In this document: positions 18,918 to 27,265 of the stretch, piece after piece
Numbering within the stretch: the stretch's first letter is position 1
Layout of the letters: each line of letters begins with the position of its first letter
NCBI RefSeq assembly: GCF_013694245.2
Contig: NZ_CP059322.2
Coordinates: 182,001-246,000 of the forward strand
Direction: 5' to 3'
Source of the DNA: Micromonospora ferruginea
GTDB lineage: Bacteria > Actinomycetota > Actinomycetes > Mycobacteriales > Micromonosporaceae
DNA: 64,000 bases
Position numbers and translations under genes: made by a program
Notes under the pieces: model-generated
What the model was told of the DNA's origin: nothing
Seen by the model: the letters and a program-made list of their open reading frames with translations, nothing else
Database searches by the model: none

Positions 18918-19718
18918 TCAGCCGATCAGGGGGCGGAAGGTGCCGAGGAGGATGCTTGTCGTCAGGGCGGCGGCGGCCAGCAGGGCGGCGGTGAGCACGA
19001 GCAGGGTGTCGGCCGTGGTGAAGCGCTGCTGGCGGGCGACCGTGCGGGGGGTGCCCGCGTCGAAGCCGCGCGCGTCCATCGCCACCGCCAGGCGGGTGCC
19101 CCGGCGGATCGCGCCGACCAGCAGGGTGAACGCGGTGGACGCGAAGAGCCGCAGCTTGGCCACCGGGTTGCGGCCGGCGTCCACGCCCCGGGCCCGCCGG
19201 GCCATGCTGATCATCCGCCACTCCTGTTCGAGGAGCGGCACCAGCCGGAACGCGGCCAGCGCGCCGATGGCGAACCGGGCCGGCGCCTTCGCGTTCTGGA
19301 TCAGCGCGTCGGCCAGTTCGGTCGGGTCGGTGGTGGCGAAGACGATGATGCCGGGCAGCGCCACCGCGAGCATCCGCAGCACCAGCCCGAGCGCGGTGAC
19401 CAGCACGCCCTCGGTGACCAGCACCGGACCGGCCTCGACGAGCACCCGGCCGGACCGGTCGGCGGCGAAGAGCACCAGGGTGACCAGGATGCCGACGGCC
19501 GCGGCCAGCAGCGGCCACGCCCGCCGGGCCAGCACCCGGTAGCGGACGCCGAACAGCGGCAGCACGGCCAGCTCGACGGCGATGGCGATGGCCGGCGCGA
19601 CCGGGTCCAGCGTGGCCACCAGCACGATGGTGAACACCATCGCGGCGGCCAGCTTCGCCACCGGGTTGCGCCGGGCCAAGGGCGCGCCCGGCGTGGCCAC
19701 CGGTTCGAGGTCGATCAC
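18918..19718 (-). CDS. ykoC: ECF transporter T component (CbiQ/YkoC family)
   Basis: A 266-residue transmembrane coupling protein of an energy-coupling-factor importer. Five to six hydrophobic segments are visible. The two Ala-Arg-Gly coupling motifs that touch the ATPases are present: ARRARGVD (about residue 176) and AMDARGFD (about residue 220). The GTG start overlaps the ykoD stop by four bases. Together with the duplicated ATPase and a YkoE-type S component under a TPP riboswitch, it should serve uptake of thiamine or its pyrimidine precursor. Confidence 0.9.
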   Translation of the reverse strand: MIDLEPVATPGAPLARRNPVAKLAAAMVFTIVLVATLDPVAPAIAIAVELAVLPLFGVRYRVLARRAWPLLAAAVGILVTLVLFAADRSGRVLVEAGPVLVTEGVLVTALGLVLRMLAVALPGIIVFATTDPTELADALIQNAKAPARFAIGALAAFRLVPLLEQEWRMISMARRARGVDAGRNPVAKLRLFASTAFTLLVGAIRRGTRLAVAMDARGFDAGTPRTVARQQRFTTADTLLVLTAALLAAAALTTSILLGTFRPLIG

Positions 19719-21175
19719 GTCGCACCCGCCCCGCGGCCCGGCGGCGACGGCGGCCGCCCCGCACCGGGACGGTCCGGGTCGGCGGACCCGGCCGGGCGGG
19801 TCAGGGTGAGCGTCCGGTCGGCCAGCGCGGCCACGAAGTCCGCGTCGTGGGTCACCGCGACCACGCCGTGCCCGGCGTCGCGCAGCTCGGCCAGCAGGTC
19901 GACCAGCTCCCGCCAGGTGCGCCGGTCCTGGCCGAACGTGGGCTCGTCGCAGATCAGCAGGCGGGGCGCGGTGGCCAGGGCGGTCGCCACGCTCAGCCGC
20001 CGCGCCTCGCCACCGGAGAGGGTGTACGGGTTGGCGCCGGCGAGCCGGTCCAGCCGCAGCCGCTCCAGCAGCGCGTCCACGGTGGTGGTGACCTCCGCCT
20101 CGGAGCGGCCGGTCCGGCGCGGGCCGAGTGCCAGCTCGTCGCGGACCGTGGCGGTGACGAACTGGTGCTCCGGGTCCTGGAAGACCGAACCGATCCGACC
20201 GGCCAGCGCCGGCGCCCGCCAGCGGTGCGGGGGAGTACGCGCGTCCCGCCCGGCCAGGTCGGCGGAGGCGGTGACCGTGCCGCCGCCGGGGCGCATCAGG
20301 CCGCCGAGGAGCAGTGCCAGGGTGGACTTGCCGGCGCCGTTCGGGCCGAGCACGGCGAGCGCCTCGCCAGCGCGTACCCGCAGGTCGGTGGGGGCCAGCC
20401 GGGGTGGCAGGCCGAGCCGGTCGGCGGTGAGCAGCTCGTCGCCGGCCGGCGTGCCGGCGTGCCGGGGCGGCACGGTGTGGCCGGGCACCCAGACCCGGGC
20501 GGCGGCCAGCGCGTCGCCGTGCGCGGCGAAGACCGCCTCGGGCGGGCCGTCGGCGCGCACCCCGCCGCCGGGTTCCAGCACCACCACCCGGTCGACGAGC
20601 GGCAGTGCCTCGGCGACCCGGTGTTCGACCAGGATCAGTGTGGTGTCCGCGTCGAGCGCGTCCGCGACGGCGCGGCGGACCAGCGTGGCGCCGGCCGGGT
20701 CGAGGTTGGCGGTGGGTTCGTCCAGCAGCAGCAGTCCCGGTCGCAGCGCCAGCGCCCCGGCGAGGGCCAGCCGCTGCTGCTCACCGCCGCTGAGCGCGGC
20801 GGTCGGGCGGTCCCGGTGGTAGGGGAAGCCGACCCGGCGCAGCGCCTCGTCCACCCGGGGCCAGATCTCCTCGGCCGGTACGCCCCGGTTCTCCAGCCCG
20901 AACGCGACGTCGTCGCCGGAGCGGGCCATCACGAGTTGGGTCTCCGGGTCCTGGAAGACGACGCCGACCCGTTCGCGGGCCTTGCGCGGGTCGAGCCCGT
21001 CGATCTCGACGGTGCCCTCCTGCTCGCCGGAGTCCTCGGGCAGCAGCCCGGCCAGCGCCGCCAGCAGCGTGCTCTTGCCCGCCCCCGACGCCCCGAGCAG
21101 CAGCACCCGCTCCCCGCTCTCCACGCGCAGGTCGACCTGACGCACCGCCCAGCGTTTCCGCCCCCGTGCCGCCAC
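19715..21175 (-). CDS. ykoD: ECF transporter duplicated ATPase (YkoD type), probable frameshift at the 5' end
   Basis: A 486-residue protein with two fused ABC ATPase domains. Domain 1 has Walker A GASGAGKST, signature ALSGGEQQR and Walker B LLLLDEPTANLDP. Domain 2 has GPNGAGKST, TLSGGEARR and LLICDEPTFGQD. The only start in this frame is a GTG at 21175 (VAARGRKRWAVRQVDL), which omits the first strand and A-loop aromatic residue. In another frame just upstream, a GTG at 21204 encodes VSGVVLRGFGWRHGG, exactly the missing beginning. A single extra G in the five-G run at 21161-21165 would join them. The natural gene is therefore probably 19715-21204, and the break is either a sequencing error or a real mutation. 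Confidence 0.88.
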   Translation of the reverse strand: MAARGRKRWAVRQVDLRVESGERVLLLGASGAGKSTLLAALAGLLPEDSGEQEGTVEIDGLDPRKARERVGVVFQDPETQLVMARSGDDVAFGLENRGVPAEEIWPRVDEALRRVGFPYHRDRPTAALSGGEQQRLALAGALALRPGLLLLDEPTANLDPAGATLVRRAVADALDADTTLILVEHRVAEALPLVDRVVVLEPGGGVRADGPPEAVFAAHGDALAAARVWVPGHTVPPRHAGTPAGDELLTADRLGLPPRLAPTDLRVRAGEALAVLGPNGAGKSTLALLLGGLMRPGGGTVTASADLAGRDARTPPHRWRAPALAGRIGSVFQDPEHQFVTATVRDELALGPRRTGRSEAEVTTTVDALLERLRLDRLAGANPYTLSGGEARRLSVATALATAPRLLICDEPTFGQDRRTWRELVDLLAELRDAGHGVVAVTHDADFVAALADRTLTLTRPAGSADPDRPGAGRPPSPPGRGAGAT

Positions 21176-21224
21176 CCGAACCCCCGCAGAACCACCCCGC
21201 TCACCGCGCCACCCCCTCCGCCTC

Positions 21225-21285
21225 GTCGATCATGAAGTTGACGGCACCACAACGCGCCGAATCCACCGTCAACTTCATGATCGAC
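21225..21285. repeat. Palindromic repeat family A, copy 2
   Basis: Perfect 20-base arms (21225-21244 and 21266-21285, GTCGATCATGAAGTTGACGG and its complement) around a 21-base centre containing AACGCGCCGAA. It lies between ykoE and ykoD inside what should be one operon, 13 bases past the ykoE stop, so it could reduce expression of the downstream genes or stabilise the ykoE message. Confidence 0.9.
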
Positions 21286-21298
21286 AGTGGGATCCCCG

Positions 21299-21889
21299 TC
21301 AGACCAGGGCTCGGTCTCGGCCGGCGGGGAAGCGGTCCAGGACGCCGGTGTTGGCCAGGGCCCGGGTGAGCACCCACGCGCCGAGGCCGGCGACGACGGT
21401 GGCGCTGACGATGGTGATCAGCGCGTAGGGGATGCGGTAGTTGGTCAGCTCGTAGGCCTTGTTCCAGTAGACGAAGTCGAAGATCGCCGCACCGAGGCCG
21501 GTGAGCGCGCCGGCCAGCACCGCCACCGGCAGCTTGAACGAGCGGTAGCGGAACACGGCGAACGCCAGTTCGGCGCCGATGCCCTGCATCAGGCCCTGGA
21601 GGATCACGATGCCCGCCCACTGGCTGCCCAGCAGCGCGGAGACGATCGCGGCCACCGTCTCGCAGTAGAGCGCGGCACCGGGCTTGCGGATGATCAGGCC
21701 GGCGAGCACCGCCGGGATCAGCCAGACGCCGTAGAGCACCGCCTGCGCCGGCGGAAAGAACGCGAACGCCGCGTCGGTGGCGCTCCAGAGCAGGCCCCAG
21801 GCCCAGAAGACGACGCCGAAGGTGACGGCGATGACCGAGGCGACGACGATGTCGACGGTACGCCAGCGGTTGCTGTCGGTGTGGTTCAT
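21299..21889 (-). CDS. ykoE: ECF transporter S component, YkoE family (thiamine or precursor)
   Basis: A 196-residue membrane protein with about six hydrophobic segments, the substrate-binding unit of an ECF importer. The segments VFWAWGLLWSAT and QGIGAELAFAVFRYR are typical of YkoE. YkoE pairs with a duplicated ATPase and a T component, which are the next two genes. The ATG at 21889 has GGGAG six bases upstream. A TPP riboswitch precedes it by about 90 bases, so expression should fall when thiamine diphosphate is plentiful. Thiamine or hydroxymethylpyrimidine is the likely substrate; which one cannot be seen. Confidence 0.9.
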   Translation of the reverse strand: MNHTDSNRWRTVDIVVASVIAVTFGVVFWAWGLLWSATDAAFAFFPPAQAVLYGVWLIPAVLAGLIIRKPGAALYCETVAAIVSALLGSQWAGIVILQGLMQGIGAELAFAVFRYRSFKLPVAVLAGALTGLGAAIFDFVYWNKAYELTNYRIPYALITIVSATVVAGLGAWVLTRALANTGVLDRFPAGRDRALV

Positions 21890-21980
21890 GGCGGACTCCC
21901 AGTTCGTGGTGAGGAACCAGGAGAAGACGCACGCCGCGCCCGGAAACGCCCGGACGGCGGCGCGGCTGGAGGTCGACCGA

Positions 21981-22061
<81 letters not shown>

Positions 22062-22148
22062 GTCGGATGTGAAGTTGTCTCGTCGCAGACGCTAGCACCG
22101 ACGCCGGCCCCGGGCCCAGCAGGGCGTCTGTCGGCTACGGTGGCGATC

Positions 22149-22985
22149 ATGCGGATCGAGGCGCGGGGCCTGACGTTCGACGTACGCACCGGCGGCCCGG
22201 AGGACGGCGAACCCGTCCTGCTGCTGCACGGCTTCCCGCAGCACGCCGGCGAGTGGGACGCGGTGACGCCCGCGCTGCACGCCGCCGGGCTGCGCACGTA
22301 CGCGCTCGACCAGCGCGGCTACTCGCCCGGCGCGCGGCCGGACGCCGTCGAGGCGTACCGGATTCCGGAGCTGGTGGCCGACGCGGCGGCCGTGCTGGAC
22401 GCGCTCGGGGTGACCACCGCCCACCTGGTCGGCCACGACTGGGGCGCGATCGTGGCCTGGGGGCTGGCGGCGGCGCACCCGCAGCGGGTGCGGACGCTGA
22501 CCGCGGTGTCGGTGCCGCACCCGGCCGCGATGGGGCACGCGCTCGCCACCGACGCGCGGCAGAAGGCGAAGTCCGCCTACATGGCGCTGTTCCGGATGCC
22601 GGGCAAGGCCGAGAAGGTGCTGCTGGCGATGCGTGGGGCCGCGCTGCGCCGGCTGCTGCGCGGGGTCGGTGACGAGGCCACGGTGGCCCGCTACGCCGAC
22701 CCGATGCGGGAGCCGGGCGCGCTCACCGCCGCGCTGAACTGGTATCGGGCGATGAGCGGGTCGGACATGAAGGCGGTCGGGCCGGTGGCGGTGCCGACCA
22801 CGTACGTCTGGAGCGACAGGGACGTGGCGATCGGCCGGACCGCGGCCGAGGCGTGCGCGGCGCGCGTCACCGGTGACTACCGCTTCGTGGTGCTCCCCGG
22901 GGTCAGCCACTGGATTCCCGACGAGGCGCCCGGCCCGCTGGCCGAGGCGATCCTCGCCCGGACCGCAGGGACGGAGACGAGATGA
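22149..22985 (+). CDS. Alpha/beta hydrolase, epoxide hydrolase-like
   Basis: A 278-residue cytoplasmic hydrolase. The oxyanion motif is LLLHGFPQHAGEWD. The nucleophile elbow is GHDWGA with Asp, not Ser, which is characteristic of epoxide hydrolases and haloalkane dehalogenases. The acid is probably in VWSDRDVAIG and the catalytic His in GVSHWIPDEAP. The ATG at 22149 has TACGGT seven bases upstream, fitting a leaderless transcript. It diverges from the thiamine operon and overlaps the SIS gene by four bases. The substrate is unknown. Confidence 0.9.
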   Translation: MRIEARGLTFDVRTGGPEDGEPVLLLHGFPQHAGEWDAVTPALHAAGLRTYALDQRGYSPGARPDAVEAYRIPELVADAAAVLDALGVTTAHLVGHDWGAIVAWGLAAAHPQRVRTLTAVSVPHPAAMGHALATDARQKAKSAYMALFRMPGKAEKVLLAMRGAALRRLLRGVGDEATVARYADPMREPGALTAALNWYRAMSGSDMKAVGPVAVPTTYVWSDRDVAIGRTAAEACAARVTGDYRFVVLPGVSHWIPDEAPGPLAEAILARTAGTETR

Positions 22986-23731
22986 CGGTGAGTGCCGAGG
23001 CGTACCTGGAGACGGTGACGTCGACGATGCGGCGGGTGGCCGCCGAGCAGCGGGAGAACGTGGCCGCGGCGGCCGACCTGATCGCCGCGGCGGTCCGCGC
23101 CGACGCGGTGGTGCACGCGTTCGGCACCGGGCACTCCGAGGCGCTGGCCATGGAGATCGCCGGCCGGGCCGGCGGGCTGGTGCCCACCAACCGGATCGCG
23201 CTGCGCGACCTGGTCCTGGTCGGCGGCGACCCGGCCGACGTGCTCGGCCCGAAGCTGGAACGCGATCCGGCGGTGGCGCACCGCCTCTACGAGCTGGCCC
23301 CGGTCCGGCCGCCGGACGTGTTCGTGCTCGCCTCCAACTCTGGGGTGAACGGGGCGATGGTGGAGTTCGCGTCCGTCGTCAAGGAGCGCGGTCACGGCCT
23401 GGTGGCGATCACCTCGTCGCGGCACTCGGCGGGGATGACGTCGCGGCACCCGTCCGGTCGCAAGCTCGCCGACTTCGCCGACGTGGTGCTGGACAACGGC
23501 GCCCCGTACGGCGACGCCACGCTGCCGCTGCCCGGGGGCGGCGCGGTCGGCGCGGTCTCCTCGATCACCGCGGCGCTGCTGGCCCAGCAGATCACCGTCG
23601 AGGTGGTGTCCCGGCTGCTCGCGGCGGGGGAGCGGCCACCGGTCTACCTGTCCGCCAACATCACTGGCGGCGACGAGCACAACGCCGAGCTGGAGGCGCG
23701 GTACGCGGGGCGGATCCGGCGCGGATCCTGA
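22982..23731 (+). CDS. SIS domain protein (UPF0309-like sugar isomerase fold)
   Basis: A 249-residue protein with one sugar-isomerase domain. The phosphosugar-binding loops are visible as HAFGTGHSEALAMEIAGRAG and LASNSGVNGAMVEFA, and ITSSRHSAGMTSRHPSG is typical of the UPF0309/YhgC-like group. Relatives bind phosphorylated amino sugars, but no reaction is proven. It shares an ATGA overlap with the upstream hydrolase, so the two are co-translated. A GC-rich hairpin (23772-23795) follows before the next gene. Confidence 0.85.
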   Translation: MTVSAEAYLETVTSTMRRVAAEQRENVAAAADLIAAAVRADAVVHAFGTGHSEALAMEIAGRAGGLVPTNRIALRDLVLVGGDPADVLGPKLERDPAVAHRLYELAPVRPPDVFVLASNSGVNGAMVEFASVVKERGHGLVAITSSRHSAGMTSRHPSGRKLADFADVVLDNGAPYGDATLPLPGGGAVGAVSSITAALLAQQITVEVVSRLLAAGERPPVYLSANITGGDEHNAELEARYAGRIRRGS

Positions 23732-23771
23732 GTCGGTTTCGTGATCATCCGAATCGGGCAAAGGCGCTGCT

Positions 23772-23795
23772 GCCGGCGGGCGTTCACCCGCCGGC
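23772..23795 (+). terminator. GC-rich hairpin after the SIS gene
   Basis: Arms GCCGGCGGG (23772-23780) and CCCGCCGGC (23787-23795) pair perfectly around a six-base loop. No T tract follows, so termination efficiency is uncertain. Confidence 0.45.
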
Positions 23796-23822
23796 CGTGC
23801 CGTCTTCCCCGGAGGTTCACGA

Positions 23823-24326
23823 GTGTCCAAGGAATCCGAGAAGCAGCGGTGGCAGCGCAACTTCGCCGACCTGCTCCAGGAGCTTCGCGTCGCGCAGACC
23901 GGCGTGCAGATCCTCTTCGCGTTCTTGCTGACGCTGCCGTTCAGCAACGGGTTCACCCGGACCACGGAGTTCCAGCGTGACGTCTACATCGTGGCGCTGC
24001 TGGCGGCCGCCGCGTCCGCCGCGATGATCATCTCGCCGGTGGCGTTCCACCGGGCGCTGTTCCGCCAGGGCCGCAAGCCGGAACTGGTCCGCTTCGCCCA
24101 CCGGATGGCCACCGGCGGCCTGTTCTTCATGCTGATCGCGATGGTCAGCGCGGTCCTGCTGGTCAGCGACTTCGTGCTGGACCGGCCGATCGCGTTCCTG
24201 CTCAGCGCGGTCACCGGCGTCTGGTTCCTGCTCTTCTGGGCCATCCTGCCGTTCGCCCGGCGCAACTGGGGCGAGGACGACGTCGACGACGATGACGACG
24301 ACCCGGCGACGCTCACCGGCGACTGA
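23823..24326 (+). CDS. DUF6328 family membrane protein
   Basis: A 167-residue membrane protein with four hydrophobic segments (about residues 26-42, 53-73, 96-118 and 122-142), cytoplasmic ends, and a very acidic tail of Asp and Glu. The opening RWQRNFADLLQELRVAQTGVQ and the phrase FLLTLPFSNGF are typical of DUF6328, a family of unknown function common in actinobacteria. The start is a GTG at 23823 preceded by GGAGG. A strong terminator follows. Confidence 0.82.
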   Translation: MSKESEKQRWQRNFADLLQELRVAQTGVQILFAFLLTLPFSNGFTRTTEFQRDVYIVALLAAAASAAMIISPVAFHRALFRQGRKPELVRFAHRMATGGLFFMLIAMVSAVLLVSDFVLDRPIAFLLSAVTGVWFLLFWAILPFARRNWGEDDVDDDDDDPATLTGD

Positions 24327-24351
24327 CGGTCCGCCAAATCGGGCGTGCACG

Positions 24352-24392
24352 CGACGCTACCCCTGGGTAACACCCGGGGGTAGCGTCGTTTT
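24352..24392 (+). terminator. Intrinsic terminator after the DUF6328 gene
   Basis: A 12-bp perfect stem (CGACGCTACCCC at 24352-24363 with its complement at 24377-24388) encloses a further short TGGGT/ACCC pairing. TTTT follows at 24389-24392, giving a textbook Rho-independent terminator. It also separates this gene from the acyl-CoA dehydrogenase 35 bases on. Confidence 0.85.
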
Positions 24393-24426
24393 CGTCGCAT
24401 CCGGACCGACCATCCAGGAGGCAGCC

Positions 24427-26376
24427 GTGACCACGACCCAGAACAATGCCGACGGGGTGGGGCCGCTACCCACCGAGGCGGGCCAGGTCTCGGAGAAGGA
24501 GGCCCGCCAGGTCGCCGAGGCGGCCCGCGAGTCGGCCTGGGACCGGCCCAGCTTCGGCAAGGAGCTGTTCCTCGGCCGGTTCCGGCTCGACCTGATCGAC
24601 CCCTGGCCCCGGTCCGACCCGGCCGACGTGGCCCGCGCCGACGAGTTCCTCGGCGCGTTCGGGGCGTACCTGGGCAGCGAGGTGGACGGCGCGGCGATCG
24701 AGCGCGACGCGCGCATCCCGGACGAGGTGTTCCACGGGATGGCCCGGCTCGGCGCGTTCGGCATGAAGATCGACCGGAGGTACGGCGGCCTGGGGCTGAG
24801 CAACCTGCACTACTGCCGGGCGCTGATGCTCGCCGGTTCGGTGAGCCCGGCGATCGGCGCGCTGCTCTCCGCGCACCAGTCGATCGGCGTGCCGCAGCCG
24901 TTGAAGATGTTCGGCACGCCCGAGCAGAAGGACCGTTTCCTGCCCCGGCTGGCCGCCGGTGAGGTGTCCGCGTTCCTGCTCACCGAGCCGGACGTCGGCT
25001 CGGACCCGGCCCGGCTCGCCACCACCGCCGAGCCGACCGCCGACGGCGCCGGCTACCGGCTCAACGGGGTGAAGCTGTGGGCCACCAACGGCACGGTCGC
25101 CACCCTGCTGGTGGTGATGGCCCGGGTGCCCGCCGGCGAGGGGCGGCGCGGCGGGATCACCGCGTTCGTGGTGGAGGGCGACAGCGAGGGCATCACCGTG
25201 GAGCGGCGCAACTCCTTCGTCGGGCTGCGCGGCCTGGAGAACAGCCTCACCCGGTTCCACGACGTGTTCGTGCCCCGGGAGAACGTGATCGGCGGCGAGG
25301 GCAAGGGCCTGAAGATCGCGCTGACCACGCTGAACACCGGCCGGCTGTCGCTGCCGGCGATGTGCGTGGGCGCCGGCAAGTGGGCGCTCAACGTGGCCCG
25401 GGAGTGGGCCGGCGACCGGGTCCAGTGGGGCCGGCCGGTCGGCGAGCACGAGGCGGTGGCGAAGAAGCTGGCGTTCATCGCCGCCACCACGTACGGCATG
25501 GAGTCCATGCTGGACCTGTCCTGCCTGCTCGCCGACGACGACCGCAACGACATCCGGATCGAGGCGGCGCTGGTCAAGCTGTACGCCAGCGAGATGGCCT
25601 GGCGGATCGCCGACGAGCTGATCCAGATCCGGGGCGGGCGCGGCTACGAGACGGCCGACTCGCTCGAGGCCCGGGGCGAGCGCCCGGCCGCGGTCGAGCA
25701 GCTCCTGCGCGACCTGCGGATCAACCGCATCTTCGAGGGCTCCACCGAGATCATGCACCTGCTGATCGCCCGGGAGGCGGTCGACGCGCACCTGTCGGTG
25801 GCCGGCGACATCATCGACCCGGACGCCGGGCTGGGCCGCAAGGCGAAGGCGGGCGCCCGGGCCGGCGCGTTCTACGCGAAGTGGCTGCCCACCCTGGCGG
25901 TCGGCCGGGGGCAGGCGCCCGGGGCGTACCAGGAGTTCGGGCCGCTGGCCGGGCACCTGCGGCACGTCGAACGGACCTCCCGCAAGCTGGCCCGCTCGAC
26001 CTTCTACGCGATGTCCCGCTGGCAGGGAAAGATGGAGCGCAAGCAGGCGTTCCTGGGCCGGGTGGTGGACATCGGCGCGGAGCTGTTCGCGATGTCCGCG
26101 GTCTGCGTCCGGGCCTACGCCGAGCTGGCCGAGCACCCGGAGAACGTCGAGCTGGCCGACCTGTTCTGCCGGCAGGCGCGGCTGCGCGTCGACGAGCTGT
26201 TCACCGGCCTGTGGTCGAACACCGACTCGGTCGACGTGGCCGCCGCGAAGCGGATCGTCGCCGGCCGGTACGCCTCGGTGGAGGCCGGCGTCCTCACGCC
26301 CCCCGCCGACCTCCCCTGGGTGGCCCCGTGGCAGCCCGGCCCCTCCACAGCCGACGACGTCCGCCGCCGGCTGTGA
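24427..26376 (+). CDS. Acyl-CoA dehydrogenase family protein, long form
   Basis: A 649-residue flavoenzyme for alpha,beta-dehydrogenation of acyl-CoA. The core (about residues 75-470) has SAFLLTEPDVGSDPARL for FAD and substrate binding, and IRGGRGYETADSL. The catalytic-base region is FEGSTEIMHLLIAREA. A C-terminal helical extension of about 170 residues resembles that of the long actinobacterial members and of mitochondrial VLCAD/ACAD9. The GTG at 24427 has AGGAGG six bases before it. No electron transfer flavoprotein genes are near, and chain-length preference cannot be read. Repeat family B copy 1 begins directly after the stop codon. Confidence 0.92.
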   Translation: MTTTQNNADGVGPLPTEAGQVSEKEARQVAEAARESAWDRPSFGKELFLGRFRLDLIDPWPRSDPADVARADEFLGAFGAYLGSEVDGAAIERDARIPDEVFHGMARLGAFGMKIDRRYGGLGLSNLHYCRALMLAGSVSPAIGALLSAHQSIGVPQPLKMFGTPEQKDRFLPRLAAGEVSAFLLTEPDVGSDPARLATTAEPTADGAGYRLNGVKLWATNGTVATLLVVMARVPAGEGRRGGITAFVVEGDSEGITVERRNSFVGLRGLENSLTRFHDVFVPRENVIGGEGKGLKIALTTLNTGRLSLPAMCVGAGKWALNVAREWAGDRVQWGRPVGEHEAVAKKLAFIAATTYGMESMLDLSCLLADDDRNDIRIEAALVKLYASEMAWRIADELIQIRGGRGYETADSLEARGERPAAVEQLLRDLRINRIFEGSTEIMHLLIAREAVDAHLSVAGDIIDPDAGLGRKAKAGARAGAFYAKWLPTLAVGRGQAPGAYQEFGPLAGHLRHVERTSRKLARSTFYAMSRWQGKMERKQAFLGRVVDIGAELFAMSAVCVRAYAELAEHPENVELADLFCRQARLRVDELFTGLWSNTDSVDVAAAKRIVAGRYASVEAGVLTPPADLPWVAPWQPGPSTADDVRRRL

Positions 26377-26432
26377 AAGGAGGGGCCCCTGCTTAACGCC
26401 TTCGGTAGAGGCGGGGGCCCCTCTTAACACCC
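26377..26432. repeat. GC-rich repeat family B, copy 1
   Basis: The element starts AAGGAGGGGCCCCTGCTTAA, continues CGCCTTCGGTAGAGG, and ends GGGGGCCCCTCTTAACACC. Two GGGGCCCC palindromes, each followed by CTTAAC, are separated by CTTCGGTAGAGG. It fills the gap between the convergent acyl-CoA dehydrogenase and small membrane protein genes and may end both transcripts. Confidence 0.85.
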
Positions 26433-26434
26433 GC

Positions 26435-26611
26435 TCAGCGGCGGGCGACCGCCCATGCGATCACCGCGGCGAGGATCAGGCCGTTCAGCGCGGCCAGCAC
26501 CAGGTACGCCGACGGCGGGATCTTGCGGCCCTTGCGGACGAAACTCACCAGCACGCCCGCGTAACCCAGCAGCAGCACGGCGACGACGATCAGGAAGTAC
26601 AGCACCGGCAC
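26435..26611 (-). CDS. Small two-helix membrane protein, unknown function
   Basis: A 58-residue protein with two hydrophobic helices (VLYFLIVVAVLLLGYAGVLV and AYLVLAALNGLILAAVIAWA) joined by a basic loop SFVRKGRKIPPS, so a helical hairpin in the membrane is expected. GTG 26611 is the start used; GTG 26605 is possible. It lies three bases downstream of the next gene on the same strand and is probably coupled to it. Codons end in G or C throughout, and hydrophobic periodicity supports real coding. No family name is known to me. Confidence 0.66.
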   Translation of the reverse strand: MPVLYFLIVVAVLLLGYAGVLVSFVRKGRKIPPSAYLVLAALNGLILAAVIAWAVARR

Positions 26612-26614
26612 ACC

Positions 26615-27220
26615 CTACCGGCCGCCGCGCAACCCCAGTCTGCGCAGCTCCAGCGCGGCGAGCGCGTCGACGGTGGCGTCGTCGCCGCGCCGCCACGCCT
26701 CGGCCACGTCCGGCGCGATCCGGCTGAGCTTCGACAGCGGCTGACCGGCCAGCGCGCGCAGCGCCAGCAGGTCCCGGCCGGCCGGCGCGGTGGCCATCGC
26801 CTTCGCCGCGCCGGCCCGGCGCATCCAGCGCACCCGCAGCGGCAGCCAGCCGAACAGCACCAGACCGAGCGGGAACACCAGCACCGCGACGGCCAGCGCG
26901 AGGGCCAACTGGCCGACCAGCTCCTGCTGGTCCCGGCCCGCCTCGGCCATCGCCCGCGCGGCGTCGGCGGCGCGGGTGAAGGGGGCGGTCAGCTCGTCGC
27001 CGACCAGCGGCACCCGGCCCACCTTGCCGCCGGCTTCGGCCAGGTTGTCGGCCAGCCCGCCGCCCGCACCCTCGAGCTTCTGCCCGGGTACGGCGAGCTT
27101 CTCCACCAGGTCGTGCAGCCAGAGCGCGAAGCGGATCGCCGCGTACACCCAGACGACCACGAGGAGGTCGGTCAGGAGCTGGCGGAGGGCGGTCGGAAAA
27201 CGGTCGGCGTAGATCTTCAC
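26615..27220 (-). CDS. Hypothetical membrane protein
   Basis: A 201-residue protein with one hydrophobic helix near the N-terminus (LLVVVWVYAAIRFALWL, about residues 15-31) and a hydrophobic stretch around residues 105-130, separated by a polar Ala/Glu-rich region that is probably exposed outside. The C-terminal 70 residues are helical and cytoplasmic in that model. GTG 27220 starts KIYADRFPTALRQ and is preferred over upstream starts, which would add a Arg-rich leader. It pairs with the 58-residue protein downstream. Function unknown; nothing ties it to the adjacent zinc genes except strand. Confidence 0.7.
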   Translation of the reverse strand: MKIYADRFPTALRQLLTDLLVVVWVYAAIRFALWLHDLVEKLAVPGQKLEGAGGGLADNLAEAGGKVGRVPLVGDELTAPFTRAADAARAMAEAGRDQQELVGQLALALAVAVLVFPLGLVLFGWLPLRVRWMRRAGAAKAMATAPAGRDLLALRALAGQPLSKLSRIAPDVAEAWRRGDDATVDALAALELRRLGLRGGR

Positions 27221-27265
27221 GCCGGACAGCCTGCCACGGCTCCGCCGCGCCGGCACCGGTCGGTT

